NCBI GenBank assembly: GCA_029783825.1
Contig: JAREIK010009642.1
Location: 1-64,000 of the forward strand
Length of the DNA: 64,000 nucleotides
Direction of reading: 5' to 3'
Origin: Sapria himalayana
Taxonomy: Eukaryota > Streptophyta > Magnoliopsida > Malpighiales > Rafflesiaceae
Position numbers and translations under genes: made by a program. The notes under the pieces were generated by a model that worked only from the letters and a program-made list of their open reading frames with translations, was not told where the DNA came from and did no database searches. Positions within the stretch are counted from its first letter, which is position 1, and each line of letters starts with the position of its first letter. Below are positions 1 through 11,650 of the stretch, in pieces.

Positions 1-165
1 GCTACTTCAGGTGCTGCTGGTGCTGCTGCCTCTACCGCTGCCGCTCCACCACTATAGCAGCCACTGCCGCCATCGCCGCCACTACTACCCCCACTACCAC
101 AGCTATCGCTTCCGTTGTCATCACTACCGTCACTTGCACAGATGTCACTGCTACTGTTGCTAATA
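1..165. repeat. Imperfect GC-rich trinucleotide array, left block
   Basis: Triplets such as CTG, GCC, ACC, CAC and ACT follow each other with little else until about 165, where AT-rich sequence takes over. The same composition recurs at 905-1209 and 4677-4785, so these are probably pieces of one array split by later insertions. It reads open in several frames (Ala/Thr/Leu/Pro-rich), which is a property of the triplets and not evidence of a protein. Confidence 0.8.
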
Positions 166-904
166 ATAGGTTTTTACATACCTATAATAGTCTTAAACTC
201 TACCCAAAAATTCGGAGAAACACAAACATATTCACATATATATAATACAGTTATTATAGACATAAACAAACATAAATTAAAGTTGATTGTAATACAGCTT
301 CAACAAAAATTTAATTAAATTATTTAATATATTTATATTAAATTGAATAAAAATAGAAACTATAAATGAAAATTTTAAAGTAAACAAAAAAATTCATTTA
401 ATAACTTATTCTAATACAATATTTTAAATAACTGCAACAAAAATATAACAAAATTATATTACATCTTATTAATTTATGTATATACCGACAATGCATAAAG
501 TATAATCTATCCATTCATTGACGTTGCTTTCTCTTCCTCTACTCCTCTGATCACCAACTTTCTGGTGCGAAAAAGCTGTCCGATCACGGTGCATCATGTC
601 TGTCAAAAAATCCCTTCACTTATATGAGCTTCGAATGGAAAATAATATGGTACCATATCTGTAAGAAATTTAAACCACTCAATCAAATCAAAATAAATAT
701 AAAAAACTATGTTTTAATATATATATATATATTACTGCAGTAAATATGTATATATATACTAGTATTTCACTCGTATATATATTACTGTAGTATATGTACA
801 TATAAACTATAGTATTATGTGTACATATATACTCAGTATATATGTACATAAAATACTGCAGTGTTATATGTATGTATATACCGACAATATACATATGTAT
901 ATAC
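166..904. other. AT-rich spacer with TA/ATGTACATA low complexity
   Basis: No gene seen. From about 700 to 904 the sequence is alternating TA steps with short palindromes (TACTGCAGTA, ATGTACAT). The 16-mer TGTATATACCGACAAT occurs exactly at 477-492 and again at 873-888, which may mark an old local duplication. It could be an unrecognised insertion into the trinucleotide array, but no termini were found. Confidence 0.5.
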
Positions 905-1209
905 CGCATTTGTTGTCGTTGCTACTCCTGCTGCCACTGCCCCTACTGCCGCCACTACTGCTACCACTACTACTGCTGCTGTCGTTTTTGCCGCCGTTGC
1001 CATCGCTACTGCCATTGCTGCCACCGCTACTACCGCCGCTGCCATCGCTACCGCCGTTGTTGCCGCCGCTGCCGCCACTACTGGTGCTGTTGCTCCTGCA
1101 ACCATTGCTTCCGCCAGCCACTACCGTAGATGCTTATCCCGCGGTTGCACCCCCTACTGCCACTACAGCCAATGCTACCACTGATGTTGCCACTGCCGTT
1201 GATGCCACC
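905..1209. repeat. Imperfect GC-rich trinucleotide array, middle block
   Basis: Continuous CTG/GCC/CTA/CAC-type triplets, ending exactly where the hAT-1 terminus starts (TAGAGGTGT at 1210). Overlapping open frames on both strands encode Ala, Thr, Leu, Pro, Ser or Gly runs and are artefacts of the repeat. Confidence 0.85.
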
Positions 1210-1440
1210 TAGAGGTGTAAACCAGGCCGGGCTGGCCCGGCCCGGCATGAGGCACGACACGGGTCGACCGTGCCTGGGCCGGCCCGACATGTTAAAAATC
1301 CATGCCCAGGTCAGGCATTAGCCGTGCCGTGCCGTGCTTGGCCCGAGCCGTGCCATGCCTGACCCGGCACGGCATGCCGGCACGGGTTCTTCCCATGCCG
1401 GTTTCACGCGGCCACGCATGGGCGTGACCCGTCCCTTCCC
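1210..1440. repeat. hAT-1 left terminus and GC-rich subterminal region
   Basis: Starts TAGAGGTGTAAACCAGGCC. Then comes a 200-bp block dense in GGCCCGGC, GGCACGGC, GCCGTGCC and close variants in both orientations, very GC-rich against the AT-rich surroundings. In hAT elements such subterminal motif clusters are usually transposase-binding sites. That role is inferred from the family. Confidence 0.8.
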
Positions 1441-1535
1441 GAATAAAAGACCGCGGGTCAGGTCTGATTGGACACGACCTGTGATCCCCACCCAATCCCA
1501 ACGGAAAAAAAAATATGTAGTTAATATTAATTTTC

Positions 1536-1561
1536 AGCCGTTGGATTCTCCTCCAACGGCT
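1536..1561. repeat. Perfect 10-bp hairpin in the hAT-1 5' region
   Basis: AGCCGTTGGA (1536-1545) and TCCAACGGCT (1552-1561) are exact complements around a 6-base loop. A third copy, AGAATCCAACGG, follows at about 1570 and could pair with the first arm instead. CCAACGGCT-type motifs are seen near the ends of other plant hAT elements, so this may be a second class of binding site. Confidence 0.75.
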
Positions 1562-2144
1562 AGGGGGTAGAATCCAACGGTCCTCGTGATTCTGCCCCCT
1601 AAATAATTATTAAAGATTCAAAAAAATATCTTTTTTTATAAAAATTAATATCTTTAATCTATAAATTCTACCCCCCCCTTTAACACTTATATTTTTCAAA
1701 AACATATATTCTTTCAAATCTCTCTTTATCTCACATAAATCGTGTTTCTCTCTCTCGGGCCTTGTGATTTTACTTTCGTCTTGGATTTTCATGAAACTCG
1801 ACTTGAGTTTTGAACATTAGAGCTTGCTGCGGAGCACCGTGCACGTAACCGACCTCACTACTTTTACCGGGTAATTTATTTTATGTTTTTTTACTTTCTC
1901 TCTCTATAGTTTCTCTCTCTTATAAAAAAATTAGGAAAAAATAAAAATCATAAAAAATGACAAATAAACCTGACACGTATTTAAATTTGGAAAATAAAAA
2001 TATTACACAGAGGTCTGAGGCTGCTGAAACTTTGGTTTCTCTAGTAGTCTCAACCCAAAGTTCTAAAAAAAAAACTGGAGGACTTTGTAGTTTGGACTCA
2101 TTTTAAATCATAACACAAAAAAATATTAGGGTGAGGAACAAGAA

Positions 2145-4064
2145 ATGACACAGTGCAAATATTGTATGGTACTATTAACATGTAAGAGTTCATTTGGGAC
2201 TGGGCACCTTAAGAGGCATGCCAACTTATGCACCAAAAAACATGGACCCTTAGATCCTAGGCAAACCCAACTTGCCACTACATTTTTTGAAACTGGATCG
2301 AGTTCAGTCTCAAAGTTTACTCCCTTCGTATACTCCAGCGAGTTGGGTAGGGACGGCATAGCCAGGCTCATCACATTGATGGGTCTCCCGATCAGATTTT
2401 CGGAAGATCCAAGGGTAGTGCGCATCATGCAGACTTATTTTTAGCCTTCCTATTGTAGGATTCCTAGGTCCACATCTAGGAATGACATACTAAAGATATA
2501 TAAGTTAGAAAAACAAAAATAATTAAGGAATTTATGGCATATAGTGGAGTGGTGTCCTTGACGTCCGATATATGGACAAGTCACGATGATTCTTCTTATG
2601 CATGTCCCACAAGTCACTATGTAGATTCTAACTGGACAATCAATAAAAAAAATTTTAGGATTCACTGAGATTGTTCATCCTCATGATGACCCGGCCATTT
2701 TTGAGTGTATGATGAAAATCTTTAGGGAAGATAAAATTCAAAATAAAATTTTTAGTGTCACATTCGATAACGCTTCTAATAATAGAATAGCGATCAATAT
2801 GTTTGTTAGGAATATTAGAGACGCACCATTAGGAGAGATCTTTCATGTCAGATGCATGTATCACGTGATTAACCTGATTGTTCAAGTGGGTATGAAGGTG
2901 TGTTCCCCCGCGTTGGATAATATAAGCAATGCACTAAAATATATTCGCACTCCTCGCCGACAATAAGAGTTTGGTAGTCTCTGTTTGTCTGGGAATCTTA
3001 AGAAGAAGAAATTCCAATCGGATATGAGACATCGTTGGAATTACACGTACCTGATATTGGAATCATGTGTTGGATATGAACACGTGATATCAGACTACGT
3101 CAATAGTAAGAGTGACGAACTTATTATTGACAACATTGACTGGGCTTCAGGAATTTCATTTATGAAATTCCTGAAGATTTTTTATGACATGACGAACATG
3201 TGTTCATCGATTTATACACCCACGACTTGTATTACACTCCGGTGCATATGCAACATTAGTAGCATGTTTAGGAAGTATCGAGCTGACCCGATGCTTAGCC
3301 ATATGGTTGCAGAGATGGAGACCAAGTACTTGAAGTACTGGTCCACCGTTCCATCTCTTTATTACCTCGCTGCATGCATGGACCCTAGGGTTAAGGTGGA
3401 AGGGGTAGAAAATACCTTGACTTTCATTTCATCGTGCATGAACCTGGAAGAGCCACCTGAAGGGTTCATTCACGAGAAGTTGACAGACCTGTTCACATAC
3501 TACGATACTAGGTATGGTGGTGGTAGTAGTGAGACTGTGATTACGGACATTGATACCTTGTTCGAGATGATGATTTTTCCATTCAGCTTGTGAGGGGAAA
3601 ACGTATGGGTGGACCATCACATAGGAGCGAGCTGTCTCGGTACTTAGATACCAATTACTACTCAATCCTATCACATTCTGATACTAAGAATCTTGATTTA
3701 TTATAGTGGTGGAAATCATATGAGTCCACCTTTCCGTGCTATCTAGGATGGCACGGGATCTACTGACTCCTCCGTGTCGAGCGTAGCATCGGAGTCTGCT
3801 TTTTCTGTTGTAGTAAACATGATTTCGTATAGGAGATCGAGATTACATCTAGATATGGTTGAGGCCTTGGCTTGTTTGAAGGATTGGGAGGAACGAAGGT
3901 TTAGCATCCATGATCGTGCTGGAGCTGGGACTGGGATAGGCACTACAGTCACATCCACATCCACTACGATGGCAGAGGAGTTGATTGCCGATGATGTTGA
4001 TCCATATGATACTGATCTTGATGTTGCGGCTGATGATTCTCATGATATGCTGATTGACGATTGA
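2145..4064 (+). pseudogene. hAT transposase (BED finger, RNase-H-like core, hATC), broken
   Basis: Former transposase of hAT-1, a nuclear DNA-binding cut-and-paste enzyme of the Ac/RICESLEEPER type. The N-terminus has a BED-type finger: CKYC, then GTGHLKRH and a Cys. The core includes FDNASNN (about 2763) and FLKIFYDMTNMCSSIY (about 3165), then LAACMDPRVKV (about 3365). The C-terminus has the dimerisation region with SSVASESAFS and MVEALACLKDWEE (3774-3900). The pieces 2145-2444, 2709-2966, 2985-3593 and 3774-4064 share one frame. An in-frame TAG at 2442 interrupts an otherwise continuing match (YCRIPRS follows directly). Stops also occur near 2517, 2964 and 3591. About 2530-2640 reads on in a different frame (LTSDIWTSHDD), and so does about 3596-3744 (with a TAG before WWKSYEST). 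It is a typical decayed transposase, and the start at 2145 is the first ATG before the finger. Confidence 0.88.
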
Positions 4065-4484
4065 TGATGATCTGCTGTTTTTTGTTTTCGATATTTTTTT
4101 ATTGATTGTATTTGTACGCTTTGTTTGTACGTTGTGTTGAAATTGATATTTGTTTTGTTCGGACCTTCGGTTTCAAATGGATGATTGGTAATTTTTCATT
4201 AGTGTTGTTTAATTTTTTTTTAATTTTATTTTAACTAACATAATATATTGATTTATTTTTTTATGATTTAAATTTTATTTTAAAAATTAATAACTTTAAT
4301 ATATAATTAATAATTATAATAAAAGTTAAACTAATTTGAATTTGATAAAAAAAATTTCTAAACTTTGTTTTTTTTTAATTTTTATTTTTAACATTTTTAA
4401 AAATATTTATGTTTAATACTATACACTTAAGAATTACAATATCTAAAATTTTTAAAAAAAAATTATTTCTGTATCTTGGGACTG

Positions 4485-4676
4485 CCCTGGCCCGTATGGC
4501 CAGGCATGGCCCAAGCGGGCCCGTCCCGGCAAGGCACGGCCTGCCGTGCCTACGGGCCGTGCCGGGCTCGGCTGATTTTAAACTGTGCCGGGGTCGGGCA
4601 CGGCACGGTAGCACGACGTGCTCTAAAAAAACGGGCCGTGCCGGCCAGGCCCGGCACGGCCCGTTTGACACCTCTA
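4485..4676. repeat. hAT-1 right GC-rich subterminal region and terminus
   Basis: Dense GGCACGGCC, GGGCCGTGCC and GGCCCGTTTGACACCTCTA sequence, ending at 4676. The last nine bases are the exact complement of the left end. The block follows about 400 bp of AT-rich 3' sequence after the transposase relic. Confidence 0.82.
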
Positions 4677-4785
4677 TATGCTGCCATTGCCACTCCTGCT
4701 GTCGCCTCTGCCACCTCTACCACTACTACCAATGCAGCCGGTGATGCCGGTGCTACCAATACCGTTGCCGCCGCCGCTACCAAAA
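4677..4785. repeat. GC-rich trinucleotide array, right block
   Basis: CTGCCATTGCCACTCCTGCT-type triplets resume immediately after the hAT-1 right end, so hAT-1 sits inside this array. Confidence 0.8.
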
Positions 4786-5845
4786 TAAAATCCAACATTA
4801 TTCATGTTTTTATATAAAATTATATGCAAAATAAAATGCACCTTACTTTATATATCACATTTTAGGAAAATCTTGCAAAATAGGCTCTTTAAGAACAACA
4901 TTGGAATTTTAAAATAAAGAATATAATTAAAGATAGAATAAAACTTAATTTTTTTAGTGGACTCGTATAATCAAGACAACTAGAAAATTAGGAGATTAAA
5001 TTATTAATATTCAATATGTTTCATATTGGTTATTTTTTGGCCATCAATTTATCATTAAGTATTAGGTCTCATCACTAGGCAATAAATCTCAAAAATAACA
5101 TCATTAAAATGGACATAAAAAATTCAAGTTTAATAAAACTATAATAATTCAAAATAAAAATTAATACATGATATTTTATTCTTGGCCTAGAATAATAATT
5201 TTCATCATCCGTTGTATACATAAGCACGCAAAGGCAAAATTATTAAATAACAACAAACCTTAAACTTCACCTCACTAAATCTCATAAAAATTTTAAAATA
5301 AAATATATTTGTACAGAAAGAATACAAAAATAACTAATCATTATGAAAATATATATCACATCATTAGTGAAGATCATATCTTGACCCAATAATAATTATT
5401 TTTGTCCAAGGACAATAAATATCAAGTTTGAGACTCATCAGACATAATCTTTCTAATTTTTAGAGATAAGACTATTAAGATATGCATTAAGTAGTGACTC
5501 CTCCCAATGCATATGACAACACAACAACAAGTATGTACATTCAATTTGAATTATACACATATGTGATGAAAAAGAATAGGATTGGCCAAGTTATGTCTAG
5601 TCTATTCACAATTCCTAATTTCTAGAAAAAGCTCAGCACGACATTATTGCATTGTAATTCAAATGTGACATCTATCCAAATATATTTTCTTATGTATGAT
5701 TTTTATGATTGACTTTTTCTTCAAAAAAAGTAAGTTGCTATTTCTAAATTATATAAAATAGAAATACTAATTTTTTCAACATTTTCTAGGAAACTCAAAA
5801 ATAAAAAGAAATAGGGTCAAGCAACAAGCAAGAAATTATTCACCT
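4786..5845. other. AT-rich spacer
   Basis: I see no gene, terminal repeat or RNA gene here. It is AT-rich with scattered A and T runs, typical of decayed intergenic plant DNA. Confidence 0.5.
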
Positions 5846-6240
5846 GTGAAACAACAACATGTCGAACACCACTCTCCATGTCACCACTGATGAATTCATA
5901 CGCATCCATCATAGAGTTACTTCATGACATCAGTTGATCTGCACACTCATTACTCGTATCAGATTATGTTGCCTAGAGCAATAGCATTTGTTATGGCCCC
6001 CAGATGAATCTAGTCCACACAGCATCTTTTACCTATCTGAGCTCACCGGAGTGTCCATGATGTGAAATTGCCAGCAGAGGAGGTTTTACCCACATGAAGA
6101 GCCTGTAGATGGGAGCCCTATCTACAAGCATTGTTCTCATGTCTATATGAACACCACCGTAAGCTATGACATTGTAGATCTTTTGTGAGAACCCTAAAAC
6201 ATTGTTATTGCTACCATAAAATGCACAGTTTGAAGTGTGG
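5846..6240 (-). other. Exon-like, less AT-rich patch, unrecognised
   Basis: This is the only stretch of 4786-7565 with near-coding base composition. On the minus strand about 6240-6056 is open and ends at TAG; it includes KIYNVIAYGGVHIDMR and APIYRLFMWVKPP. A second open piece, at about 5910-5846, reads MMDAYEFISGDMESGVRH and then VVVSQ followed by GTGAAT, which resembles a splice donor. I do not recognise the protein. It could be exons of an unknown gene, a non-coding RNA locus, or part of an unidentified transposon. Confidence 0.25.
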
Positions 6241-7565
6241 GCTCTGTTTTTTGATAAAAAGCATTTTAATAAAACCTTATATATACTAAACTATTATAAA
6301 ATAAAATATAAAAAAATAACACTAAAATTAAATTATAAAAAATAAATAATTTAAATATAATAATAGAAATAAATCTTTATTTAACCATAAATGATATTAT
6401 TTAATAAATAAATAAAATAATATTATATTATAATAAAGTATTCATATATATATATATATATTATATGGTCATAAATTTATAAGAATTCAATTTTCTTTTA
6501 TTAGTATAATATGAAATAATTATAAAACCATATAATTAAAATCTTTTAATCATTATAAATTTTAATGTTTGAAGTGTTCATTTAATAACCACACTGAAAT
6601 ATTAATTTTTTAAATCATCAAAATTTTTTTATGTAATTAAAACAATAATATATTAATCTTAAAATATCAACTTTTTTTCTTTTACATGTTATGAAAAATA
6701 AAAAAAATTTTTATAATTCAAAAATTTAAAATCTTTTAGTCATTATATTTTTAAAAAATTTCTATAATAATAAAAATATTATTTTATACTTTTATTTTTA
6801 TAAATATTTACTTATTTATTCGTTTATTTAAATAATTTTATATATTTTTTCTAATCAAACAATTATTTATTTTAGTTTTTTATTAGTTGAAATTTTTATA
6901 TTTTTATATATTAATTAAAATATTTTATAAATATTATAATTATAAAATAAATTATATAATGTTTTGTAATACAAATATTTAAATATCATAAATAAATATT
7001 TCAGATAAAATTAAGTATAATATTTTAATTAAATTATAATCAAAAAATAGTTATTTTAATCATATTTAATATATATTTTTATTTGTATTTATATTTTATT
7101 ATTTTTTATAATATCAAATTTAAATTATTATATGAAAGATTGTGTAATTCAAGGATCGCTCATATATAGGACATGACATACCTTAAATATAGAAAATAAT
7201 ATAAAATATTAAAATAAATAATGCTTAAAAAAATATCATTGAAGATTAGCAACAGGAAAAAATTAATTTAAAAACATACATAAAAAACTCATATATAGAA
7301 GACAAAACCATTATGTCATCTCACAAATTGAGTAATCTCATCAAAGCATGAAGAAAATAAATAAAAGTTAGGTGTATGGCCAACTTTAAAGGTACAGTTA
7401 TGTAAAGAAAACATATAGTTGTACAATTATGAGTAAGCTATAGCTATGTAAAAAACATACAACTAAGCAATTCTGACTTTTTAAGTAGTTAATAAGATCC
7501 CAATAATTAAAAAATATACAGCGAAGTTAAAGAAACTAATTTCCAAATAAGATTTATGTGAACTA
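6241..7565. other. Very AT-rich spacer
   Basis: Nothing recognisable. It contains a short (TA)n run near 6442-6461 and long A/T homopolymer mixtures. No open frame of note and no terminal repeats seen. Confidence 0.5.
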
Positions 7566-7960
7566 CACATTACATCACTCTTCATACCTTTGTGCACTGC
7601 ACTACACTGCACTACACTTACACCACATTGCACTGTTACACTTACACCATAATGCCCAAACTATTACACATTCACTCTTATTGTGCACACAACACAACAC
7701 AACACTACACCATACACATTAATACCATGTTACACCTCTGCCACTGCTACACTATCAGACACTGCATACATTTTGCCTCAACACCACAAATACTATCACA
7801 TTGTCAATGTCATTGCACAAATAATATGTCGACGCCACTACCATGGCGATAATCCATTAATATCATGTCCTCCACACAACACACACTATCATTGTTCCAC
7901 ATCAACACTAACACTACATCGACATCACTCTGCAGTCACATCAGCTATTTACCATGTAGA
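7566..7960. repeat. CAC-rich low-complexity block
   Basis: Imperfect repeats of CACTGCACTACACTTACACC and close variants at 7590-7720, fading into ACATCACTAC-type sequence. The open frames on the plus strand are rich in His, Thr, Cys and Tyr and have no domain. Similar CAC/TGCAC-rich text occurs at 20430-20600, 33640-33780 and 36640-36780, suggesting a common repeat source. Confidence 0.55.
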
Positions 7961-9739
7961 TCTACTGCATAAACTAAGTGCAAACATTGTATAGTAACAC
8001 CATGTAAATGCAGACATACTTTTATGATTCTCAAACCCTAGCTTAAAAATTAAAAAAAAATATTATGATAGAAAAAAGAAAATAAAACACTAAATCATAA
8101 TTAAAACAGGAATCCTAATTATAAATAAAGAAGAAAAATATGAGCAGGCCATAGATCGGGTGTTACTATTATTAAAAAATATATATAATAAATGGAGGTC
8201 GTGGAAGTCATACTCAGTATACAATATTCCCATTTTAATGAGAGATCTAAGAGAGTTTAATATATCGATAGTCTTACCTCCCAAGAATTTATAGAGACTA
8301 CGTCTAAAAAGTCTCCAACCTGAGACATACTACCATTATCTATAGATATTTATCATTGTACAAATGCATTACCTCCAATATATATGTAACGCAAAAAAAT
8401 TCCAAGTAATCAATTAGCTCAATATTATTTCACCCAAACATTTTAAAGAATAATATAATAAATAAACACTCATAAAATTATATCAATGATATTCAAAAAT
8501 AATCAAATTATATATAAATATAATTGATGAGTCATAAGGTAAAGATTTGAGAGAGAAATAAAATGAAACTCAAAAATAATTAATAATTATATCTGAGAAT
8601 CAATTTAAATATATATAGATAGGTCTACTATTAAATCTATTTTTTATTTAGGTAAGTTTCAAAAAAAATAAAAAAAATAAAACTATTTATATATGGATTG
8701 GAATAGATTAGAACATGGATTAGTTTAGCTAGGTCCAAATGGTAAGGTAAAGGCTCAACAATGATCATTATGATAAATGAGAGTTTACATTGTCAGATAA
8801 TAAACTTAAAAGCAAACCTCTGGATTGGAATAAGATCTGAGATGTTGAAATATAAAAAAATAGTGAGTATCACTACTACAATTGCAAAGCATCCTCCAAC
8901 AATAATAGCTAGTTAATGAAAATCTCTAAAGGTAACTACGTGTGATGTGACATTGCTTAATAGTGCCATATTTCATGCATATCCACTTCAATTCCTACTA
9001 AATTTGATCTCCATGCCTAAAAAATCAATCTTAGTTGAAAAAATTAAACATTCCAAGTGTTGCTTGTTGAATAAACTGCAATAAGACTTCCAATATATCA
9101 TGCCAAAAAAAAAATTCATTTGGATATTTGAAAAACAAAGTAAAAAGAAATAAACGAAAAACAAAAAAAATTATAGCTAAATTTACTGAAGTTGTATATG
9201 GAAATAAAGGAAACTAGAATAAAGACTTAGTTATCTCGATGATAGTTTTAAAATAATTTTTTAAAAATAATTTCTTAAAAGATGATTTTTGTCCATTTTA
9301 TTGCCTAAAAAAATTCTAGTTGTTTAAGAAATTAAATTATCAAAATCCAACTCTTCTATCACAGATGAATATATTACATTCATTATGAAAATATTTATTA
9401 ATTTAGGAATATATATATGAATATCCAAGAAATAAGATTCAATAGAAAAGATAACAGATTTATTAAAATAAAAATAAACAAAATAGACCCCATGTTATAT
9501 TGATGGTGCATTTGCACTGATACTGCACTACACTAATTCCTTGTGGAAACAATCCCACATCTAAAAATATTGTTGCCAAACTATTGTTGCAACTATTTTT
9601 AATCACTCACATTTCATTCATTCCAAGTAGTCAAAAATTTATATAAGGCAATATGTCCTAAAACCTTTTTATTATCTCTACCAATAGATAAATTTTACAT
9701 GCGATAATATGTATCCTCAAGAAGAACAAATAAAAATCA
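7961..9739. other. AT-rich spacer, possibly the 3' part of the Copia relic
   Basis: No gene is visible. By position, 8700-9739 could hold the RNase H and LTR remains of the Copia element whose reverse transcriptase starts at 9740 on the minus strand, but I could not recognise either. Confidence 0.35.
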
Positions 9740-11330
9740 ATAATGTATTTGATTAGCTCAAATAAAGTGACTACAAGAAAAAACCTTGCAAACCAGGCTC
9801 AGGTGCCTAATTTAGACCGTATAATACATTCTATAATTTGCAAACCACACTTGATTGTACTGCCCAAAACACTAGTAGTTGCTTCATATATACCTCCATC
9901 TCAAGTTTATAATATAAAAATATTTTTTTCAGGTTTAGTTTGTGTATACTCTAACCATGAGATATTGTAAAAAAATTAAAATACGTACCAAAGTCAACTT
10001 GATCACTGTAGAGTAAGTATCATGATATTTCATACCAAATATCTGATTGTATCACATCACTATAGATCTCAATTTAAGTTGATATGATTTTTCATCAAAA
10101 CTTACCTTCATAGTAAATAATAAAATGCATCCAACAACAAACTTTCTCAAAGATCATGATATTAGTTGTCTGATCTCATTATTGTTAAGGATATACATCT
10201 CATCTATCATAGTCTGACACATTCTTAAATGAGATAATATCTCAGAAAAAGATCATGCTAGTATCATCAAGAGAAATAATAAAAGAAATAAAATAAAATA
10301 AAATAAGAGTGCAGTGAACTATGTGAAATCGAATATTGAGCACACTTCTTCTCTCCTTTTCATAGAGCAATCAAAAGGTCAAAGTAAGAGGAACTGCCTA
10401 TAAAATTGTTTGGCTCCTCGATAGGATCGCCTCTTATCCTATCAAGCTGGGCATGTTTCTCTCATCTAGTATATACTCTAAGTTATGAATGTTCAAGTGT
10501 CATAATTTCCAACATTATGAGTCTGTATTGGTGCACACACTTATAATACTATGTAATCTAGATATGAAAAAAATCTTTTACTCGAGAACTCTCACTTTCT
10601 AGACTCAATATAATCTGAATTTGTTGGAAAGTATGCTGATTCTATGAGAATAATATCATGCTCAAAACCAACATGATCAAATATAGTCAATGAGTGACTC
10701 TCTCTATCGACTAAAAGTCAATGTAGGGTTATAGATAAGTGACAAAGAGTGATGAATCCAAAAGCAATATATATATATATATATATTCACACTCTTCCTA
10801 AGCATGTTAAAGAATAAATCATTATTAAACAATTAACATCTAAACTCATTTAAATTTTATCAGTCTATGGTAAAAAATATACTCTCTTTGGGAATATCCA
10901 AGAAAGACATAACTCAAGGCCTTGGATACTAGTTTGTCTCATCCTAGAGAACAATCAAAAAAAAGTGAAACAAAAAACTCTAAAAGACAACAATTTTGGA
11001 ATACTCTTTCCAAGTAAAGATATGAGTCATCTCAATTAGTTGTTATTCTTCCTTCAGCCACCTTATTTTGTTGAAGGTATGATATTACAAAAAAGTCAAG
11101 TATATAATCTGATGATCTATATAATAAATTTTAAATTGATATGACATAAATTATAATATATTATTATTTTTTAATTTTATCAAATTGAGTTTTTATCAAT
11201 TTATAAAAAATTTTAACCAAAGAAGACTTCTGATCTATCACGAAATAGATATATCCAAATATATCTTAAACAGTCAACAACAAATATGATCAGATACTTA
11301 AATCTCTCTTTAATCATATTTTTATTAGGT
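9740..11330 (-). pseudogene. Ty1-Copia polyprotein relic (integrase and reverse transcriptase)
   Basis: Reading the minus strand from high to low coordinates gives pieces in the Copia order. The integrase core is at about 11290-11160 (DIFGYIYFVIDQKSS). SYLQQNKVAEGRI (about 11100-11050) matches the conserved HTPQQNGVAERKN region. VFLGYSQREY (about 10910-10870) matches the VFLGYS segment after integrase. The reverse-transcriptase entry lies at about 10220-9990, with MIDEMYILNNNE and a YSTVIKLTLVRI segment. MEVYMKQLLVFW (about 9915-9880) and VLYGLNxAPEPGL (about 9830-9790, x a stop) match VYMEQPPGF and SLYGLKQSPRAW. Every frame is full of stops and shifts. No LTRs or primer-binding site were identified, so the element's ends are unknown. 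Nearest named group: a Copia element of plants; the lineage cannot be set. Confidence 0.75.
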
Positions 11331-11438
11331 TTTCATATTTTAAGTTAAAGATGTTAATCGGGTCATGTCATATCGACATAGCATCGTAGGAGGTAGGCTC
11401 GTCTATAGTTATTTGAGATGCAATATGCATCGATATGC

Positions 11439-11650
11439 AAACACCCAGGCACAAGGCACACCCAGGTGCAAGGCACACCCATGCGCAAGGCGCTCCCATG
11501 AGCAAGGCGCACCCATGCACAAGGCGCACCCAGGCACAAGGCGCACCCAGGCACAAGGCGCACCCAGGCACATGGCGCACCCTAGCGCAAGGTGCACCCA
11601 GGTGCAAAGCACACTAAGATGCATGGCAAACCAAGGAAAAGCACATCGAG
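11439..11650. repeat. 17-bp minisatellite
   Basis: About 12 head-to-tail copies of a 17-bp unit near CAAGGCGCACCCAGGCA. Central copies (11519-11570) are almost identical, and the outer ones decay (CAAAGCACACTAAGATG, CATGGCAAACCAAGGAA). Since 17 is not a multiple of three, each frame cycles through a 17-residue pattern, and open frames appear on both strands in several registers. These are not genes. Confidence 0.9.

Larger units (their letters stand above)
1210..4676 (+). mobile_element. hAT-family DNA transposon, hAT-1, decayed but end to end
   Basis: A 3,467-bp element bounded by TAGAGGTGT at the left and its complement ACACCTCTA at the right. Both ends lead inward into GC-rich subterminal blocks of GGCCCGGCACGG-type sequence (about 1222-1440 and 4485-4670), as in many plant hAT elements. 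Between them is a broken transposase of the BED-finger/hATC type on the same strand. The flanks on both sides are the trinucleotide array. A possible 8-bp target duplication is ATGCCACC (1202-1209) versus ATGCTGCC (4678-4685), 6 of 8 matching and one base offset from the right end, so the duplication is uncertain. The element cannot encode its own movement because the transposase carries stops and frameshifts. Confidence 0.85.

Noticed and set aside
817..1321. Overlapping open frames on both strands with Ala, Thr, Leu, Pro, Ser or Gly runs
   Set aside because: Produced by the GC-rich trinucleotide array and by the hAT-1 subterminal block. No domain and no consistent frame.
9766..9784. GTGACTACAAGAAAAAACC as a CACTA-type left terminus
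   Set aside because: It falls in the middle of the Copia reverse-transcriptase relic in the expected coding position, and has no subterminal repeats beside it.
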